Part shown: one piece after another, positions 36,301-48,290 of the stretch
How positions within the stretch are numbered: the stretch's first letter is position 1
How the letters are laid out: every line of letters begins with the position of its first letter
Source: Branchiostoma floridae
Lineage: Eukaryota > Chordata > Leptocardii > Amphioxiformes > Branchiostomatidae
Assembly: GCF_000003815.2 (NCBI RefSeq)
Contig: NC_049980.1
Coordinates: 13,593,570 to 13,657,569, forward strand
Length of the DNA: 64,000 nt
Direction of reading: 5' to 3'
The notes under the pieces: model-generated
What the model saw: the letters and a program-made list of their open reading frames with translations, nothing else
Told to the model about the DNA's origin: nothing
Database searches by the model: none
Translations under genes and position numbers: made by a program

Positions 36301-38775
36301 TCTTTGATGTCTGGCATGTTGCCAAAAGTAAGCCTAACCTATTCATACATATTTACTGCTTTACTACTATATTTAGGAGAGGATATTTCTTTACACACCA
36401 ATTATGTTTTAACAGCTTTCCTCGATTTAAAAGAGTTTTTGTTTTGTTTTTCCTCTTTCTTTTCAGTCAGTTTAAGTATTCAAGTGAAACTCCTGGTTCT
36501 CGTGTTATATTAAAGTAATATATGATAAAAATTGAAGAAAAAAAATCATTTTGCACGTCGATGAAGATTAGACATCTAGGCAATAAGATACGCCAAAAAG
36601 CAATTACTCAAGCAACTGGATTTGATTTTGGAAACGGTCAGACGTTTCAAACAAGATCCATTGTTTTTTGTCAGTGACACGTTTCATTTACACTTGTTTA
36701 TTCAGGCATCAAGAAGAAGCTGAAGAAGCTGAGTAAGACGAAAGGCTGTGAAGACCTCAAGGTATGGATTGCCAGTATCATCAACCACCTTTATTGGGCT
36801 GTGACGTCTACACCTCCTGGCAACGGTGACCTCATTGTCGAGAAGTGGAAGTCTGTGCTTCAGCACATTCACAATCGGCACAGGGGCTTTGGCGGGCTGT
36901 TCCCAAGGTGCGCACACGGGCGACTGAGGGGAAGAGAACGGCGCAAGCCATGGCTCTTTTTTCGTAAGTATAAACTATTTTTATAGTACCCTGTAGTTAT
37001 AGTATTTAGCTAAGGTTTATGAGATATAGTTTTGTGTTTGCTTTATTCATTTGCAGGAACTAAGTACACAGGCACATGTTTTCCAGATACGAAGGTCTCT
37101 GTGGAACTGGAGAAGATCGTCTGCAACAAGCAACTATGCAAGGCCTTGAAACGCCTTTCGCCATCCTACCAGACGTCATATCTCGAGGCCTTCCATAGTC
37201 TCATTCTACATTTTGCGCCCAAAATGTACCACTACTCGTACCAAGGGATGGAGAACAGGTAATCGAACCGTAATCTTCTTAAAGATATAAAAGTTCCCCT
37301 GTTTATAAGCAAGTTTTTATGTGAAATAAGCAGCGGTCAATTTAATGCGAATAATTTTCCCAATAATTCTTACTGTTCTTGTTTCTGGGCCAAATGCAGT
37401 AATACTTAGTATTTACATGTGGGTAGCTTTATTGTAGAATGATTACACTGTTTGTGGTCTCATTTCAGGGTAATCCTGGCGGCATTACATTTCAACGAGA
37501 ACGCGCACAGGGCGCAGGCACGGACCAGGGATGGAGATGGCATCTTCAGCATCCACTTCCCCAAGTACAAGCAGGGCGGGCACATTGTTAGGAGAGTGCT
37601 AGAGCAACCAACTTTTGGTAAACTATTGAATCTTTTTGCATGCTTCTACGTTTTGACAGTTCATCAGTTTAACAGTTTTTTTAAAAATAATCTATATTCA
37701 TTTTTCAAAATCAATAGCTGCACATACTGGAATGTACATAGGATTCATAGATTATCAAGTACACTGACAGCCTTAAACACTTAAATCATATGACTTAGAT
37801 ATGCAGATGGATGTCAAAAATAAAATACCAGTCATTCAAAAATAGTAATTAAGAACAAATTGTGTGTGGGCTTCACTAATACAGGCATAATAAGTCAGTT
37901 CAACAGTTTGTTTAATTGCTCATTCACGGTTTTCCATGAACCCGGTGTAGTTAGGAGAGGAAAATGCCCTCCTAATGGTAGACACAACACACGCTGGCAG
38001 AGGGACTCTGATCTCCTTGCCCAAGTGCCCGTAGCACCACCGGACAAACTGCCTGTATGCTGTGTATCTCTTCCACCTGAAACAGGAGACAAGCATTTGT
38101 AATGATACAGGCAATAATCAGAACTCCATTGCAGGGAGGGGAAATGCATATAAAAGTGACAATTGAATTTTGGACAAGTGGAAAATTGGTTCGAGCAAGT
38201 AATTTTTTTTTATATAGTTGCCTGATTAGCGATAGGACTGGTGAATTTTAGAAAACTTGTCCAATCTTGTATTCTTAGTCATATTTACAAATAAATTGAG
38301 AATATTTCCTGCCCCAAACTACTTCATACTTACTCATTTCCAAGATTCTCTCCATATTGGTCCTGGTAGTTGATGTGTGCCACCTCCAGACCATATTCAT
38401 TCAAGCACACCGGCTCAAAGCCGGGGTGCTGAACGATACACTGCAGGCCGTCTCTTTTTTCAGACACTCTGTCTTGCTCATGACAGCAAATGCTCTCAGT
38501 GAGTGTAGGCATCACTTCACAGAGTCCGCAAGTACACCTAGTAGTAAATATGCAACATAACGTTAATTGATTTCATTTAAACTTGGTCTTTATCAGGTTA
38601 CGTCATGGAGCTGGTGGGTCTGGTGAAGCGTATGTGTGGTGGAGAGGACTTCGATGGTGACGTCCTGGAACAACAGATTCCAGAGCCGCTCAGCGCTGCC
38701 TGTGACAGGCCAAACAAGGCAGACGCAGTCAGGAGACACACAACACGTTTTGCTGCAAACAATTTGCAGTACTAG
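33355..38775 (+). CDS. THAP-domain DDE transposase, Kolobok-like (773 aa, nine exons)
   Basis: Exons: 33355-33711, 34338-34463, 34696-34786, 35094-35869, 36144-36327, 36706-36963, 37057-37258, 37469-37617, 38597-38775. All introns are GT-AG, phases agree, and the sum is 2322 nt. The N-terminal THAP zinc finger has C5, C10, C59, H62 (C-X4-C-X48-C-X2-H), P24, W33, F63 and a PTIF box at 94-97, so it should bind DNA. An acidic linker follows (about 240-265), then a Cys-rich ribbon (CCCPACP, then CRDC) and GNILLSSAILFAG. Likely catalytic triad: D418 (CGGDGRADSPGHSAKYG), D484 (LVTDRHAGI) and E641 (SYLEAFHSL), with DVWHVAK and MENRVILAALHFNENAHR. It would cut and rejoin DNA at the element's inverted repeats. 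No stop or frameshift is seen, so it may be active. Confidence 0.88.
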
Positions 38776-39200
38776 TAGTGTTTCATCGTAGCTTAGGATG
38801 ACTGGCATGCAGAGAGTGCTAGATAGGTTTTTCCTTAAACAACCAAAAATGGCTGTCAGTATGTCTGTGTCAAAAATCATACTGGTTCATTTTGTACTTA
38901 GCACAATATCAATGTGCTTCTTCACTGATTTTCACTGTACTTTTATATGTGTCGGCCGAGGATATTGATAAAGACACATGACATGTTTTGCTGCAAAGAT
39001 GCAGTGATGTCTGGAACATTGAGATATGTTTACTAGATGACACCTGTCTGAAACCTTTTTTTCATTTTTTTTTCATGTTTCATCCTAGTTATGGATGGCT
39101 GGCAGATGGTGTTAGGTTGCCTTTTCCTGGAACAACCAAAAATGGCTGTCAGTATCTCTGTGTCAAAAGTGATACTAATTCATTTTGTACTTCTTGACGA
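38735..39200 (+). repeat. Imperfect tandem duplication spanning the transposase stop and 3' region
   Basis: Two copies of about 170-240 bp, starting near 38735 and 38972. They share CGTTTTGCTGCAAA or its variant, AACAACCAAAAATGGCTGTC and TTCATTTTGTACTT. The first copy contains the last transposase codons. The second is non-coding. Confidence 0.7.
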
Positions 39201-39433
39201 ATTACTAGCAATTGTTGGTATAGAAAAGGACTAGTGTCTATCTTGACCTCAAAACTTCTCACGTTTTAAATATTGTTGCAAGGTTTGACTATTATAATAT
39301 GTTTCACCTAAGGCTAAGCCAAGGGTGACTGACTTGCACTAATAGCTTGATGATGAAGTTTTCTTACTAGCAGGCAGTGATAATATTAGTAATAGCTAAG
39401 CTTGCAAAGAAATGCTATCTGGTCAGTATCTGT

Positions 39434-39439
39434 AATAAA
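39434..39439 (+). other. Possible polyadenylation signal of the transposase gene
   Basis: AATAAA about 660 bases beyond the stop. It is the first canonical signal I noticed on this strand after the stop, but I did not search exhaustively. Confidence 0.3.
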
Positions 39440-39841
39440 CACAAGCTGTTTTTGAGACCACACAAGTTGTATAAAATGATGGTATTGAAAAGTTGTTGTG
39501 CAACTAGAGTCAAGAAACCTATGAAAACGTGGAAACACTGCTCATGTGATTTTTGGCAACTTATCTAATATGAAAAAAAAAGAATATCACCAAAACAAAA
39601 TACCAAGTGAAAATCCTCGTCTCTTCAAAACATTACAACCTCTATGTTGGATGTGGATTACTCTTAGAGAACACATATTTGACGGTATAAGACGTGACCT
39701 GATATGTAGCGGCGAAGTTTTGAGCCGAGGGCACCCGTACTATAGGGGAGATACGATCTCACACACACGGACGTAATCACGTAAAATTTGGACTTGAAGT
39801 AAGAAAATCGACGGCAAAGTAAACTATATTAGGTTTGATGT

Positions 39842-39941
39842 NNNNNNNNNNNNNNNNNNNNNNNNNNNNNNNNNNNNNNNNNNNNNNNNNNNNNNNNNNN
39901 NNNNNNNNNNNNNNNNNNNNNNNNNNNNNNNNNNNNNNNNN
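39842..39941. other. Assembly gap (100 N) inside the transposon
   Basis: A run of 100 Ns in the 3' non-coding part of the Kolobok-like element. Confidence 0.98.
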
Positions 39942-39989
39942 ATCAGTCCGGTTGTTTGCTGGTTGTGCAGACGAGCGGGCGGTACGCAT

Positions 39990-40009
39990 GCGTTCTACTG
40001 TTTACGTCA
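39990..40009 (-). repeat. Right subterminal inverted repeat
   Basis: GCGTTCTACTGTTTACGTCA is the near reverse complement of 33203-33225, differing by a 2-3 base gap and one substitution. It sits about 180 bp inside the right end, as the partner sits inside the left end. Confidence 0.5.
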
Positions 40010-40187
40010 CGGCGTCACGTGACTTATTTCTGAGACGGTCGCCGGGCTTGGCCTGGCCCCTCGGGAAAACCACACTTTGAAAGGCCATCAAAACTTTATT
40101 CCGCAATCATGGGGTTTACAATTAACTTCAAAGTATTTTATTGTGTGTACATTTTTGATATTCAAAGGCTTTTCGACTATTAATGGA

Positions 40188-40202
40188 GGTGTCTTATACA
40201 CT
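40188..40202 (-). repeat. Right terminal inverted repeat of the Kolobok-like element
   Basis: GGTGTCTTATACACT directly before TTAA; exact reverse complement of the left end. Confidence 0.88.
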
Positions 40203-40509
40203 TTAAGAAGATCGTAGGTACAAGATATGTAAATAAGAGTCCGGATGGCACAAACCCCAGTGAAGTCATTATGGTGTTTGCGGCTTGACATAAATGAGCC
40301 TGATTTCCTCTTTCCCAGGAATAACTATTTCCCCTCATCCGACGGATACATTCTGGCGACGAATCGACGAGCCACATTTTGTTTTGCTCGTTTTCATCTT
40401 TCTGTTAGATCTTCTAGTAATTACTATGTATAAATTGTTTTATTAACCTACCAAGATATTATGACATATTTTAGTGTCAATGCTAAATGTTCATTACCAT
40501 AATCAACAA

Positions 40510-41060
40510 GAAACTAGAGTTCCACGAACACATATCTTCGCCAAATAAACAATTTCTTTATGAAGATTGTCGTTTTTGAAATGTTGTTAATTTTGGGAAA
40601 TAGATGTTTAATGAAATACTTTTCTAATGTGAGTTTTTGAAATTTATGTGTCTTGTTTTGGAATGCAGTGAATTTATATTGTTTGTGTATTTTTGCCTGC
40701 ATTTGAAATGGTGGCATAGTTTTTGGTATGTCCGTGTGTGTCTGTCTGCCTGTGTTTTTTGCATTTTTGTGGTCAGCATAACTTAAGTATCTTTGGATGG
40801 ATTGTAATGATATTTGGTATGTGGTATCTTTTTACTTGGACATGGTATGGTTTTCTTTTTTGTCGGTAGGTTGCAGGAACGTTGGATTTACATGATATTT
40901 TGCATATTCAATTTGTTACTTTTGGTAGAGATGTACATTTTAAATTGTCAATTATGAAAAGTTGGAGTTAATTAGCATGCTTATTTAGGATGATCTTACT
41001 AGTAGGCACCCAGAGCAGTTTTTAGTGCATTAAAATGGGGAATATTCTGGATGAGACAAT
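40510..41060. repeat. Degenerate interspersed repeat
   Basis: Opens AGAGTTCCACGAACACATATC, an end also met at 2763, 54714 and 59538 in variant form. It continues with T/G-rich text containing GTCTGTCTGCCTGTG and CTTTGGATGGATTGTAATGA. No coding remnant is clear. Boundaries are approximate. Confidence 0.4.
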
Positions 41061-42339
41061 CGGTACGATATTGATATTTACTTCACCATACTAGCACATT
41101 TGTATCATTATTTCGTACTTTCAGCGTTTAAAAGGACGCACAAACATGCCGCAAACGAACCCATTTGACTTATTAGGTCCTTCAATAAATCAGCACAGGA
41201 TCGAGCCACTAACGGTTTCCCGTCCGTACTTTTCGGAGATTTTCGAACGTGTGAGGTCACCGAGCGAATTGAATCTGATTCGCCCGTTCGCAAATCGAAA
41301 CCTTATTCGAACAAGTGATATCTCTGGATGCCTTCGGGACTCATCGGTCATGTTTCTTGTCATGGATGTGTCCCAGACCATGCTTTTGAAACTATTAGTC
41401 TTGGGTTTCAGGACTATTCTTAAAATGAAGTATTTGTAAAGTAACAGAATGACTCCGATTTTCACATATGTTATGTAAAACCCAGTCTAGTTAGAGGATA
41501 CTCCTTTATCATTGTATTTTATGAAAAGGTTTTATATCGGTAAGATTTTCTAATGTTATTCAGGTAATATGGCATTACTAGTACATATGTAATGTATGCA
41601 TGCCGGATGATGATGAGTACATGTATACTAGACTGGTCTGAAAACTGATAAGTATATGTTGAATACATGGAGATAGTCTTCGGAATGTAGATAAATTTAG
41701 ATTAGTGACTGAATGCCTGTTTGTAAAGGTGTCTGAACTCAGTTTGAGTCTTTTTCTAATCAGGAACCAACAGTACAGAAGTTGATACATCTACATTCAT
41801 AATATGTGCTTGTAGTGCTGTTTTAGAGTCAAAATGATACACTTTACTAATTGTTAGACTGGAAGTATCAAAGAAAACACCACTGTGTGATTTCCTAGGT
41901 CAATCTATCAGTTTGGGAGGCTCAAGGGTTGGTTGTCAAGTCCTGCCAAAATGATGTAATTAATACTGTGGCTGTCTGGGCCAGATTTTACGCTACCGCC
42001 ATAGCCAAGTCCCAGGAGCCTACAGTGGCTAGGGGCAAACCGCGCTCAGGCTGAAGCGCCTGATGCGGGTTAATATGGCGTGACCACCCCCACTAGCTAG
42101 CTGTCAGGGGTCCTTGTAGGCGACCTATTGACCTACATCTAAAGACACCAGCTGTGGTGCAGATGAATGTACCAACCCAGTATATTGCACTTTATTAAAT
42201 TTCCCTAAATGTTATATTAAATAGATAGTGATTTACATAATTTGCATATCATTATGTTCATAATCACCCAAAGTAACTACCTACCAAAAACAAAGAATAT
42301 CCTACAATCCCCTCTGGAGTTATCATTCGCAAAAGTTAC
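41061..42339. other. Sequence without a recognised gene
   Basis: The plus-strand frame 41146-41439 (97 aa) has normal-looking composition but no family motif and no splice context. Around 41980-42140 the DNA is GC-rich and may belong to an interspersed element. Confidence 0.3.
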
Positions 42340-42344
42340 AAACT

Positions 42345-42900
42345 ATAAGACCCACTGCAGTTCCAAACAAGCTGCTAGGGGGCCCAAAATTACACCATTT
42401 ACTCCTAGTCCCAACAGCTATCCACCACTTAAAAATCATGAACCTGGCACTTCTGGAAAGTATAGGCGGAAACTTTGACACTCACTTGCAGTACCAAAAC
42501 AAGTCGCCAGGAGGCCCATTATCGAACTTGACCTTCCTTTCTGTGTCCCCTACCTATCAACCAAATATCATTAGCATCCATCTAGAACATCTCGAGTTAT
42601 CTTGCTTACAGACAAACGCACTTACATACAAAGCCAGCTACAGCACCTTAGGTAAAAGCTAGCTAAACCATTCTCGCACATGACAATCCTTTCTACAACC
42701 GCTACACACCTGCCAAATATCGTGGAAATCGCCCAGCTGCGTTTTGATTTATGCTTCCCGAAAAAAACACGAAAACAATAACAACTTCGCTACTGTACCG
42801 TAGGAAAACGCCAGGTAAACCATTTTCGAACTAGGCATGTCTTTTGACAACCTCTACACACCTACAAAAAATCAAAAAGTTCCAACCAAAATTTCTCGAC
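42345..42900. repeat. Degenerate tandem repeat, about 150-bp units
   Basis: Recurring motif C(A/G)CCAGG(A/G)GGCCCA-like preceded by CCAAAACAAG: seen near 42361, 42495 and, weaker, near 42800. Related to the better preserved satellite at 60885-61490. Confidence 0.45.
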
Positions 42901-44577
42901 TTATATGCTGTTGACCTACATACAGACCCAAGTCGGCAAAATCATAATCTTCGCTGGCGAAGATAATTATGTACAGGCAGTATCAGTATCTGTATCCATA
43001 TAATAATTACAATATAGAACACACAACTAAAACAGTAGGCAGTAACCAAACAAAGGCGAAGTCTAGCCAAGGCAGTGTAGAAAGGCGAAGTCTATCCTCC
43101 GCCTGGAAAGTAGCTAATTGGCCATGCATCATACCTAAAGACACGCAAAACTTCCAACAATCTTTCCAAAGGAATCTGCAATTTACGCTGTGAACACAGA
43201 CAAGGACAAAAACGATACTCCTGTTGGAGGACGTTCATTGACCTCCTTTACCGAGTAATACCAGCAAGTACAAACAGAATATTCCATATAAGTTGGCAAG
43301 GGTATATTAACAAACCCTAAGGCATAAATTACCCCCTTAAAGACGTAGGAAATGGGATGTAGACAGGGATATTGCACAACCAGGACACGTTATATTACTA
43401 GTATAACGTTATACCCAAAAGGCTGTACGTGTTCTACCAACACCCCCAACCGCTTTCATAACCCTCTTATCCCTCGCGACTATCGACCTCAAACGCCTGC
43501 CTTCTTGCTATTTACAAACGACTGCTCATTTCGGAAATAATTTTTGAACCCCACGCAATCATGAACTGCAATTTTATTGCAAGGCCGTCAAAAACAGTAA
43601 GCATCTAATAACTTACGGTTTCCTTCACTGCCCTTTATTAGTATTCAGTGTGTCTCCATGGCTGTTCGTCAAGAAGTCTACAAATAGATGCGACGTCAGT
43701 ATGGGCACGTTTAATTGGTCCTCTGCATCATATTGCTGGATTCTTGAATAGGTAATTTGTAGGTTAATATATACAGGCTTCGCGTGCAGTTTGTAGCAAT
43801 TACGACTGTAACGTCATCAACAACATATATGGAAAATCCTAATTTCGCTGAATAAAACGTAATATGTATATATCTACATCTATATATATTGTATAATTTT
43901 CGCAACAATGCCCAGTCCATGCATATTCTGGCTACTTCGAGAAATGTTTTGTCTTGTGTTTGAATGAAATGGGATACAATTGTAAACCTTACATCGACAT
44001 GTATTGTTGCATCTCTCGTGTTAGTTCGGTCCGGTCAGATATTCGTGCGATCCTCGTACGATCCCAAACTGATGGCATAGCCCATTTTACGGACAAAAAG
44101 GCTATCTTCAATCCTTGTCGATGCTTAGTTCTGCCACGGCCAGCTTGACATAATCTACGGCATCAAAATCGAACGTCAAAATGCGACGAATGTGACCGCA
44201 CAGCAAACGTTTTCTTATAACACAACAGAGGGCGGAATTTATAACCGGAATACCCTCGAGCTCCTTTCGGAGAATAGTATGTTCCCGAACCAATGACGCC
44301 ATCCCTTTATGTAGACATCCACTTGGTGTAAAGCATAGCACCTAGCGCCAAATGTCTCAGGAACCATGCACTGTACCTAACAAGGATTTGAAATATGTCA
44401 TGCTCACAAATATATCATTCTGTCAACCTAATCCCCAACTGCAATGTCTGAATCCCTTCTGGCACTGTTTTGTTACGCATGAGAAGAGAGGAAGAAGTTA
44501 CATCCGACCTGTTTGCAGAAAATCTAAGCTAGTAAAGGACAACTGTCAGATCATATCAGAATCGTACACCACATTCA

Positions 44578-44580
44578 GCT

Positions 44581-44635
<55 letters not shown>
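44578..44635. repeat. (TC)n(TA)n microsatellite
   Basis: About 12 TC units run directly into about 16 TA units. The plus-strand open frame 44352-44654 ends in this run and is not a gene. Confidence 0.95.
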
Positions 44636-44637
<2 letters not shown>

Positions 44638-45821
44638 ACGGTAAATCAGGATAGTTGCTTGCCCTCTACATACTCAGTCGATGTGAAAAGTACAATTGCA
44701 ATTATTCTGAGGTTGGCTTCTAATCTGTTCAGATAAATATTATTCAACTGCTATGTAAGTGAACAATGATCTGAAGGAATAATCACGAGATTAGCTTTAC
44801 TAAATGACACTTCTAGCATCTTCTCCTGGCCAATGTCTGGCGCCTTAACGTTTAATAGCCACCATCTGTAAGTCAGAAGAAATGCCTGCTTGCCTAGGTT
44901 CTTACATCGTAGGCCAGGAACTGGCCCCATGCCTCCTCTCTGTCAGGACTCAGGACATGTTGCACGATCATTTGCACTTGTTTCCGCAGACGTTAGAAAT
45001 GGGTACACCCTAATCCTGATGATTTATGCATGTGGTATCACATGTATTGGTTCAATTATTGTCAGACGGAGAGTGTATGTTGCCGTGGTATTTGAGGTGT
45101 GATTGCTGGTGTCCATAGTAACAGAGAATCCTGGGATACTATTGGACGGATTTTCATTAGTGATTAAGAATCTGGTAATTAGTGGAATGGTTCTATTGAG
45201 TTAGACGGGTACATTGCCACAAGCTCTCGGGAGGGGGACAAATAACTCCCACCCCACAGCAAGGGCCAAGTTGATACAGTGACAAGTTGATCATGAGGCA
45301 GTGACACAAAATACCACTATGGTACGTGTCAATAGTGGTGGACAGATCTAAATCTCGTTTGTTTGGACATCCATGTGGGATGAAAAGGCAGTCACAAGAA
45401 CATCTGCTTGGATGGTACCTCATGCAGTAAAGCATCAGGTCACAGATATATTTGTATTAGACAACAGCAAGCAAATCTTATGGATGATATCCAGCTCCAA
45501 ATTTGATACAAGAGCGAAATAAAGTCAGATGAAGCGTAAAACAACAGGATATAGATTATAATCGTTGGTATCACGTGTACAGCCAATAAGACTTTTGTTC
45601 TTGTAGCTACAAAGTGACACTGGCATGCTATCCCACCATGCCTTGCCAAATTGGCAGCTACACGCATGTCTAGCACACTAGTAGTGCCACTTCTACCAGT
45701 ACGAGCAATTAAGGCTACCAGAAGACCATGTCATGTTTGTTGACCATCGTTTAAGGGGAACAAAATCATTGTTTTCAAGATGATGTGATCAACCAATGCG
45801 TACACTGATGCTACCCATGAA

Positions 45822-45828
<7 letters not shown>

Positions 45829-45882
<54 letters not shown>

Positions 45883-45951
45883 GCGCGCGCGCGCGCGCGT
45901 GTGTGTGTGTATGTATGTGTGTGTGTTTGTGTGTGTACGTGTGTGTGTGAG
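45829..45951. repeat. (TG)n-(CG)n-(TG)n compound microsatellite
   Basis: A long alternating TG run, a pure (CG)8-like core near 45883-45899, then interrupted TG. Alternating purine-pyrimidine of this kind can adopt Z-DNA (established property). Confidence 0.95.
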
Positions 45952-47594
45952 TGCGTAAGTGTTTTACTGGGGATTAATACTGTAACGGACATGCTGTACC
46001 TGTAATTCAGCGAGGGTAGTTTACTGTGCAAATTAGCACCATACCTCTATAATTTCAAGTTACACATGTTATGATCTCTGTCAGCACTTGTAAGACAGCT
46101 CTTGCATTTCCTTACAGCTCATAGTCACTTATTGTTAATAAATAAAATCAACACAGTACGTAGGTTTCCACTAAAATTCTATTTATTACTAGTATCATAT
46201 TGAATTATTGCTAAAAATAAGTAGAATGTCACAACAGCTAACGATGTCGAATCAATCACATTCAATATAGCATATACAAGAGAAGATAATAACCTACGGT
46301 TTCTGAACATTGATGCAGTGAAATGTATAGGAGGCGTTGTGAATCTTTTCAGGCTAACAATGTGGAATTTGTCTTTGTTACATGGCACATAAGGAACATA
46401 TGCGAGGTGCAGCAATCTGAAAAAAACTACAAAAGTTTCTAATGGACGATTGTGAACTGCTAACTAGTAATTATACGTCGTATTAAAACGACACACACAT
46501 ATTATCATTATGCAGTGATTTAATATTTAATACAATCACGTGCCTTAAAATTCATTACTATAATGATAACAGATCCACTAATAGTACTTATTTTCATTCT
46601 AAACAATGCACGGTACACATTTCAAGCTCACATTCTCATCTAAATTTGCAGTTTTAAAAGCCTTTGCAAGCCTTAAGTTGTGCCGACTATGCATGACGTA
46701 GCTATATTTCTTTCTTCTGTGTGCAAAATGAGCAGATCAAATTACACTTTCTAAACTTTGCACAACATGTGAAGGTTGGGGACGGCAAGCCAATTGCAAG
46801 TATATTAAATACGTGAGCCATAAGCTTCGTCAAGGCGAATTGTATCTGAGCTCGCGGCTCCAAACAAAACAGTCTTTCTGGTTTGTGGCAATTTAAATCC
46901 TGCCCCTTGGCATCAGTTCCTTTCGCATGGCGACGTGTTAACTTTTCCTCGTGTTGATTTCTCCGTCTTCATATTGTCCTGTTCAATTGTACATTCTGGA
47001 TGATCAGTGACTAAGTAATAAATACATGCATGCCATTGTCCAAACTAAACAGCAAGCAATCTTCACATCACGTTTATACAAATTAATGATAACATAAAAT
47101 ACCAGGTAAAAAACTGTCAAACGTTCAGGGTCTTCCCACTTTGCTCCGACCACTTTCGAACCTGCTGGCGCTGGGCTGGGAGTAGTCTGGAATTTCCCCT
47201 GTTCCAGCTATTCCAGCTAGTGTTTATTTAGTCCTCTATTTTTTCAAACAGAAAATGACTTTCCCGACTGATTTTTCCAAAAGATCTAAAATGGCTCGTG
47301 CAGGAAACTTCTAGATATCTAGAAGGCAACCTCGTCGGCTAACTTCAAACTACAGATGATCTGCAAACGAACATCCTTAATCTGGGGAAGTTTGGAAAGC
47401 CATGGCCATATAGTCTAACAGGGGCTGTAGGGGCTTTAGCAAAAGATAATCAACTTTGCCAGGATTTTCTATTTAAATATTTTGGTATCTTGCTGCTTGT
47501 CTGACATAATGCATCTTCTTCTTCTCTGACAGCTTTATGTAGACCGATAGACTTAAAGGAGACTTCATTTTTGGTGGCATATCAAATTTGTCGG

Positions 47595-47694
47595 NNNNNN
47601 NNNNNNNNNNNNNNNNNNNNNNNNNNNNNNNNNNNNNNNNNNNNNNNNNNNNNNNNNNNNNNNNNNNNNNNNNNNNNNNNNNNNNNNNNNNNNN
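47595..47694. other. Assembly gap (100 N) in the minisatellite
   Basis: A run of 100 Ns; collapse of the array during assembly is likely. Confidence 0.98.
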
Positions 47695-48042
47695 GATTTT
47701 GATAGCGATTTTTAATTTTGGTGGATATTTCATTTTTGCTGAACACTTCATTTTTGGTGGACATGTCAATTTTGTTGCCGATTTGAAAATTTTTCTGGCG
47801 ATTTTCGGTTTTTGTTGCCAATTTTCACTTTGCAGGTGGACATTTCAATTTTGATGGACATTTCAATATTGTTTGTATTTGATTCCGCTAGTTATAGAAT
47901 TTTGGAGATTTTTCTATAAACATTTCAATTTTATGGACCTTACGATATTGTTGGTGATTTTGATTTTTTTTTTACGATTTTTTTTTGCGGACATTCCAAG
48001 ATAAGTTGTGATTCGAACATTTGTGGTGATTTTGATTTTGAC

Positions 48043-48290
48043 AGCGGCGTTGGCTTGGCGCAACTGCTAAATGGTTCGGCTCGGAATCAAAAGGTCCCGA
48101 GTTCGATACCCACCGTGCCCTTTAGAAAGGCCCTTTACACGACTTTCCCTTGCAGTGTAGTGACGCCCACCGAGCCTCTTCGGCTAATTTGTCTGTGTGT
48201 CAAAGCATACTACGGATTTGGTGCATCAATTTGCCAACATCTGCACATTGACTTCCACCAAGAACCGTTAAATTTTTTATCTTGGTAGCG
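48043..48290 (+). mobile_element. tRNA-derived SINE inserted in the minisatellite
   Basis: A-box-like TTGGCTTGGCGCAACTG (48050-48066) and B-box-like GAGTTCGATACC (48099-48110) in the right order and spacing for a polymerase III promoter. Minisatellite sequence flanks it on both sides. No complete cloverleaf was found. Confidence 0.5.

Larger units (their letters stand above)
33015..40206 (+). mobile_element. Complete Kolobok-like DNA transposon with THAP transposase
   Basis: Outer limits are TTAA target duplications (33015-33018, 40203-40206). The 15-bp terminal inverted repeats are perfect: AGTGTATAAGACACC at 33019-33033 and its reverse complement at 40188-40202. Between them is a spliced transposase gene (33355-38775) with all reading frames open. 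Imperfect subterminal inverted repeats sit at 33203-33225 and 39990-40009. The TTAA target with a THAP-bearing DDE transposase is the combination known for the Kolobok superfamily; P elements also carry THAP but make 8-bp duplications. A 100-N gap (39842-39941) hides part of the 3' region, so the 7.2 kb length is approximate. Confidence 0.88.
42901..47564. other. Gene-free stretch apart from microsatellites
   Basis: Only short open frames are present on both strands; none shows a domain motif or coherent splice-bounded exons. Confidence 0.35.

Noticed and set aside
37895-38149. Minus-strand 84-aa frame
   Set aside because: Falls in a transposase intron, with no motif or splice support.
41146-41439. 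97-aa plus frame
   Set aside because: Normal composition but no recognisable family, no exon partners and a repeat-rich neighbourhood; not supported as a gene.
44352-44654. 100-aa open frame on plus
   Set aside because: Its end translates the (TC)n(TA)n microsatellite; the rest has no motif.
45789-46031. His/Thr- and Cys/Val-rich frames
   Set aside because: Pure translation of the TG/CG microsatellite.
48050-48120. True tRNA gene
   Set aside because: Box motifs are present, but the acceptor and anticodon stems do not pair convincingly; a SINE head is likelier.
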